Of a stretch of 5,627 nucleotides of DNA, positions 4,209 through 5,627 are shown piece by piece. Made by a program: the position numbers and the translations under genes. The DNA is from Desulfobacterales bacterium (lineage in GTDB: Bacteria > Desulfobacterota > Desulfobacteria > Desulfobacterales > ETH-SRB1): positions 1-5,627 of the forward strand of contig DAOVDN010000094.1 of assembly GCA_030669465.1 (NCBI GenBank). Reading direction: 5' to 3'. The notes below the pieces were generated by a model, which ran no database searches, was not told where the DNA came from, and worked only from the letters and a program-made list of their open reading frames with translations. Position 1 is the stretch's first letter. Every line of letters starts with the position of its first letter.

Positions 4209-5549
4209 ATGAATATCATTTTTCCTGAAAACCTGTTGCCCAGAGAAATCCTGCCGAAAATAATTCCCTTTCTGGAACCGGAAAATATTGTTCTTTTAAC
4301 CGGCGCAAGGCAAACCGGCAAGACCTCGCTTTTATATCTATTAATCAGGCGCTTATTGAATAATGACATCTCTCCTTCCCAAATTGTTTACTTTGACTTA
4401 GAAAATATTTATGATTTTAGCCTGTTGCAAAATTTAAAAGATTTCAATGACTTCTGGCAAATATTGAAGGATAAAGGTGTTGATCGGCAAAAGAGAGTAT
4501 TTGTCTTTATTGACGAGGTGCAGCATCTTGACAGGCCGTCTTCCTTCTTGAAATACCTGCATGATCACTACAAGCCAGGTCTTAAATTTATTGTTACCGG
4601 TTCATCTTCTTTAGAGATCAAGAAGAAATTTACCGATCGATTGACGGGGCGGGTTTATTCTTTCGTAATTAAGCCACTTAGTTTTCGGGAGTTTCTTGAA
4701 TTTAAAAAAGAAAAAGACCTGGCGGAGATTCTTTTGAGTTTTAATCTACACTTCTGGATTTGTGCTAAACATCCTGAAGAAGATTTCAAAAAGATTAGTC
4801 AGAGCCATAAACGCAGGCTTGATGCTCTTTTAAGTGAATATTTGATTTTCGGTGGGTACCCCGCGGTTTCATTGAAAGAAAACTTGGTTGTAAAACAAAG
4901 AGATCTCCAGGAAATATATTCTTTATACATCAGACGCGATATTAAAGATATTGGAAAAATTGATAATGTTTCAGGATATAATAATCTGGTCTCCTTACTC
5001 TGTCTTCAGATCGGCAACCTGGTAAAAGAGCAGGAACTTGCCGTATCTTCGGGACTGTCCCGGCCAACTGTTAAAAAGTATCTATTTTTATTGGAGAACA
5101 CCTATGTTCTTAAACTGGTGAGACCTTTTTTTACTAATAAGAGAAAAGAGATAACAAAAACCCCCAAGGTTTTCTTTGAGGATGTCGGATTAAGAAATGG
5201 GGTAATTAACAACTTTAATGCCTTGAGCCTGCGAGTGGACAAAGGAGCAATTGTAGAAAATTTTGTTTTTAGTCAACTCAGCAAAGAAAATGATCTTTCT
5301 CAAAAAATCAGTTTCTGGCGAAGTCAGGCTAAAAACGAAGTCGATTTTATCTGGCAGGAAAATATAAATGAACCATATCCGATTGAAGTGAAAACAGACT
5401 ACCGCAGCAGGCAACCTTTTCCGCCGGGGCTTAAAAGTTTTATAAGTTTGTATCAACCATCTAAGGGGTTTATTATTCATCTCGGAAAGGCCGATTTTTT
5501 GAGTTTCAAGAAAACAAAAATCTATGCAATCCCTGCCTGGGCAATTTAA
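4209..5549 (+). CDS. AAA_14/DUF4143 family ATPase
   Basis: 446 residues, normal length for this widespread family of P-loop ATPases of uncertain function. Walker A is GARQTGKTS (32-40, Lys38), Walker B is VFVFIDEV (97-104, Asp102 and Glu103), sensor 1 is VTGSSS (129-134), and arginines in DRLTGRVYSF (143-152) fit the finger region. A winged-helix-like segment covers about 273-304 (KEQELAVSSGLSRPTVKKYL). The DUF4143 C-terminal part carries a PD-(D/E)XK-like set: Glu350 (AIVENFVF), Asp379 (NEVDFIW) and Glu393-Val-Lys395 (PIEVK). The spacing looks intact, but whether the family cleaves DNA is not established. The ATG at 4209 is the first usable start: an in-frame TGA lies at 4173-4175 and no Shine-Dalgarno precedes the ATG. 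Members are often single genes in accessory regions, and this one has no visible partner. Confidence 0.9.
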   Translation: MNIIFPENLLPREILPKIIPFLEPENIVLLTGARQTGKTSLLYLLIRRLLNNDISPSQIVYFDLENIYDFSLLQNLKDFNDFWQILKDKGVDRQKRVFVFIDEVQHLDRPSSFLKYLHDHYKPGLKFIVTGSSSLEIKKKFTDRLTGRVYSFVIKPLSFREFLEFKKEKDLAEILLSFNLHFWICAKHPEEDFKKISQSHKRRLDALLSEYLIFGGYPAVSLKENLVVKQRDLQEIYSLYIRRDIKDIGKIDNVSGYNNLVSLLCLQIGNLVKEQELAVSSGLSRPTVKKYLFLLENTYVLKLVRPFFTNKRKEITKTPKVFFEDVGLRNGVINNFNALSLRVDKGAIVENFVFSQLSKENDLSQKISFWRSQAKNEVDFIWQENINEPYPIEVKTDYRSRQPFPPGLKSFISLYQPSKGFIIHLGKADFLSFKKTKIYAIPAWAI

Positions 5550-5627
5550 TCAAATAGACGAAATAGACCAAACCACCACATTTCTCGCTCTATTCAACCA
5601 AAATCGTAATAAGTCAAAGAAGTCAAG

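Noticed and set aside
5550..5627. Short repeated words aaatagac and gtcaa after the ATPase stop
   Set aside because: They are too short and A-rich to separate from chance, and no terminator hairpin or gene start is visible there.

Overview
This 5.6 kb window comes from a moderately AT-rich bacterial genome. The closest family resemblances are to proteins common in Desulfobacterota (the former Deltaproteobacteria): the indolepyruvate oxidoreductase remnant, the GsuK/MthK-like channel and the long ClpX-like ATPase. That placement is inferred from remembered protein families and is only moderately certain. No mobile-element transposase, RNA gene or CRISPR array was found.

Left part (1-2762, all minus strand). 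A two-TM, RCK-domain K+ channel gene (2762 to 1752) lies upstream of a long ClpX-like AAA+ unfoldase gene (1646 to beyond the left edge). Only about 105 bp separate them. That gap looks like a small insertion: an 83 bp sequence with near-perfect terminal inverted repeats, sitting between two copies of the 11 bp word ccctaaaatgc. Removing one copy plus the insert would put the channel stop codon 11 nt before the ATPase start, with the Shine-Dalgarno sequence touching the stop. The two genes therefore probably formed a tight operon. The channel gene also has a strong internal ribosome binding site before Met103, the place where the archaeal channel MthK makes its separate soluble RCK subunit.

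Middle part (2763-3318). This is a repeat-rich intergenic zone. In order it holds a GC-rich multi-hairpin element, an approximately 119 bp MITE-like segment with inverted ends and internal direct repeats, and a REP-like palindrome. The palindrome abuts the broken end of an iorA remnant, which keeps its first 49 codons, its start codon and a good promoter.

Right part (3319-5627, plus strand). An intact YfcE/MJ0936-type metallophosphoesterase is followed by about 400 bp without a convincing gene but with small hairpins. Next is an intact AAA_14/DUF4143 ATPase, whose promoter lies so close to the ATG that the transcript may be nearly leaderless. The window ends with 78 bp in which nothing was recognised.

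The channel and ClpX-like ATPase are the only pair that the layout suggests work or are regulated together. The phosphoesterase and the DUF4143 ATPase look like independent single genes in an accessory, rearranged region. No clearly new multi-gene system is visible. The most interesting signals are the insertion that splits the channel-ATPase pair, the internal channel start, and the iorA remnant that still has a promoter.
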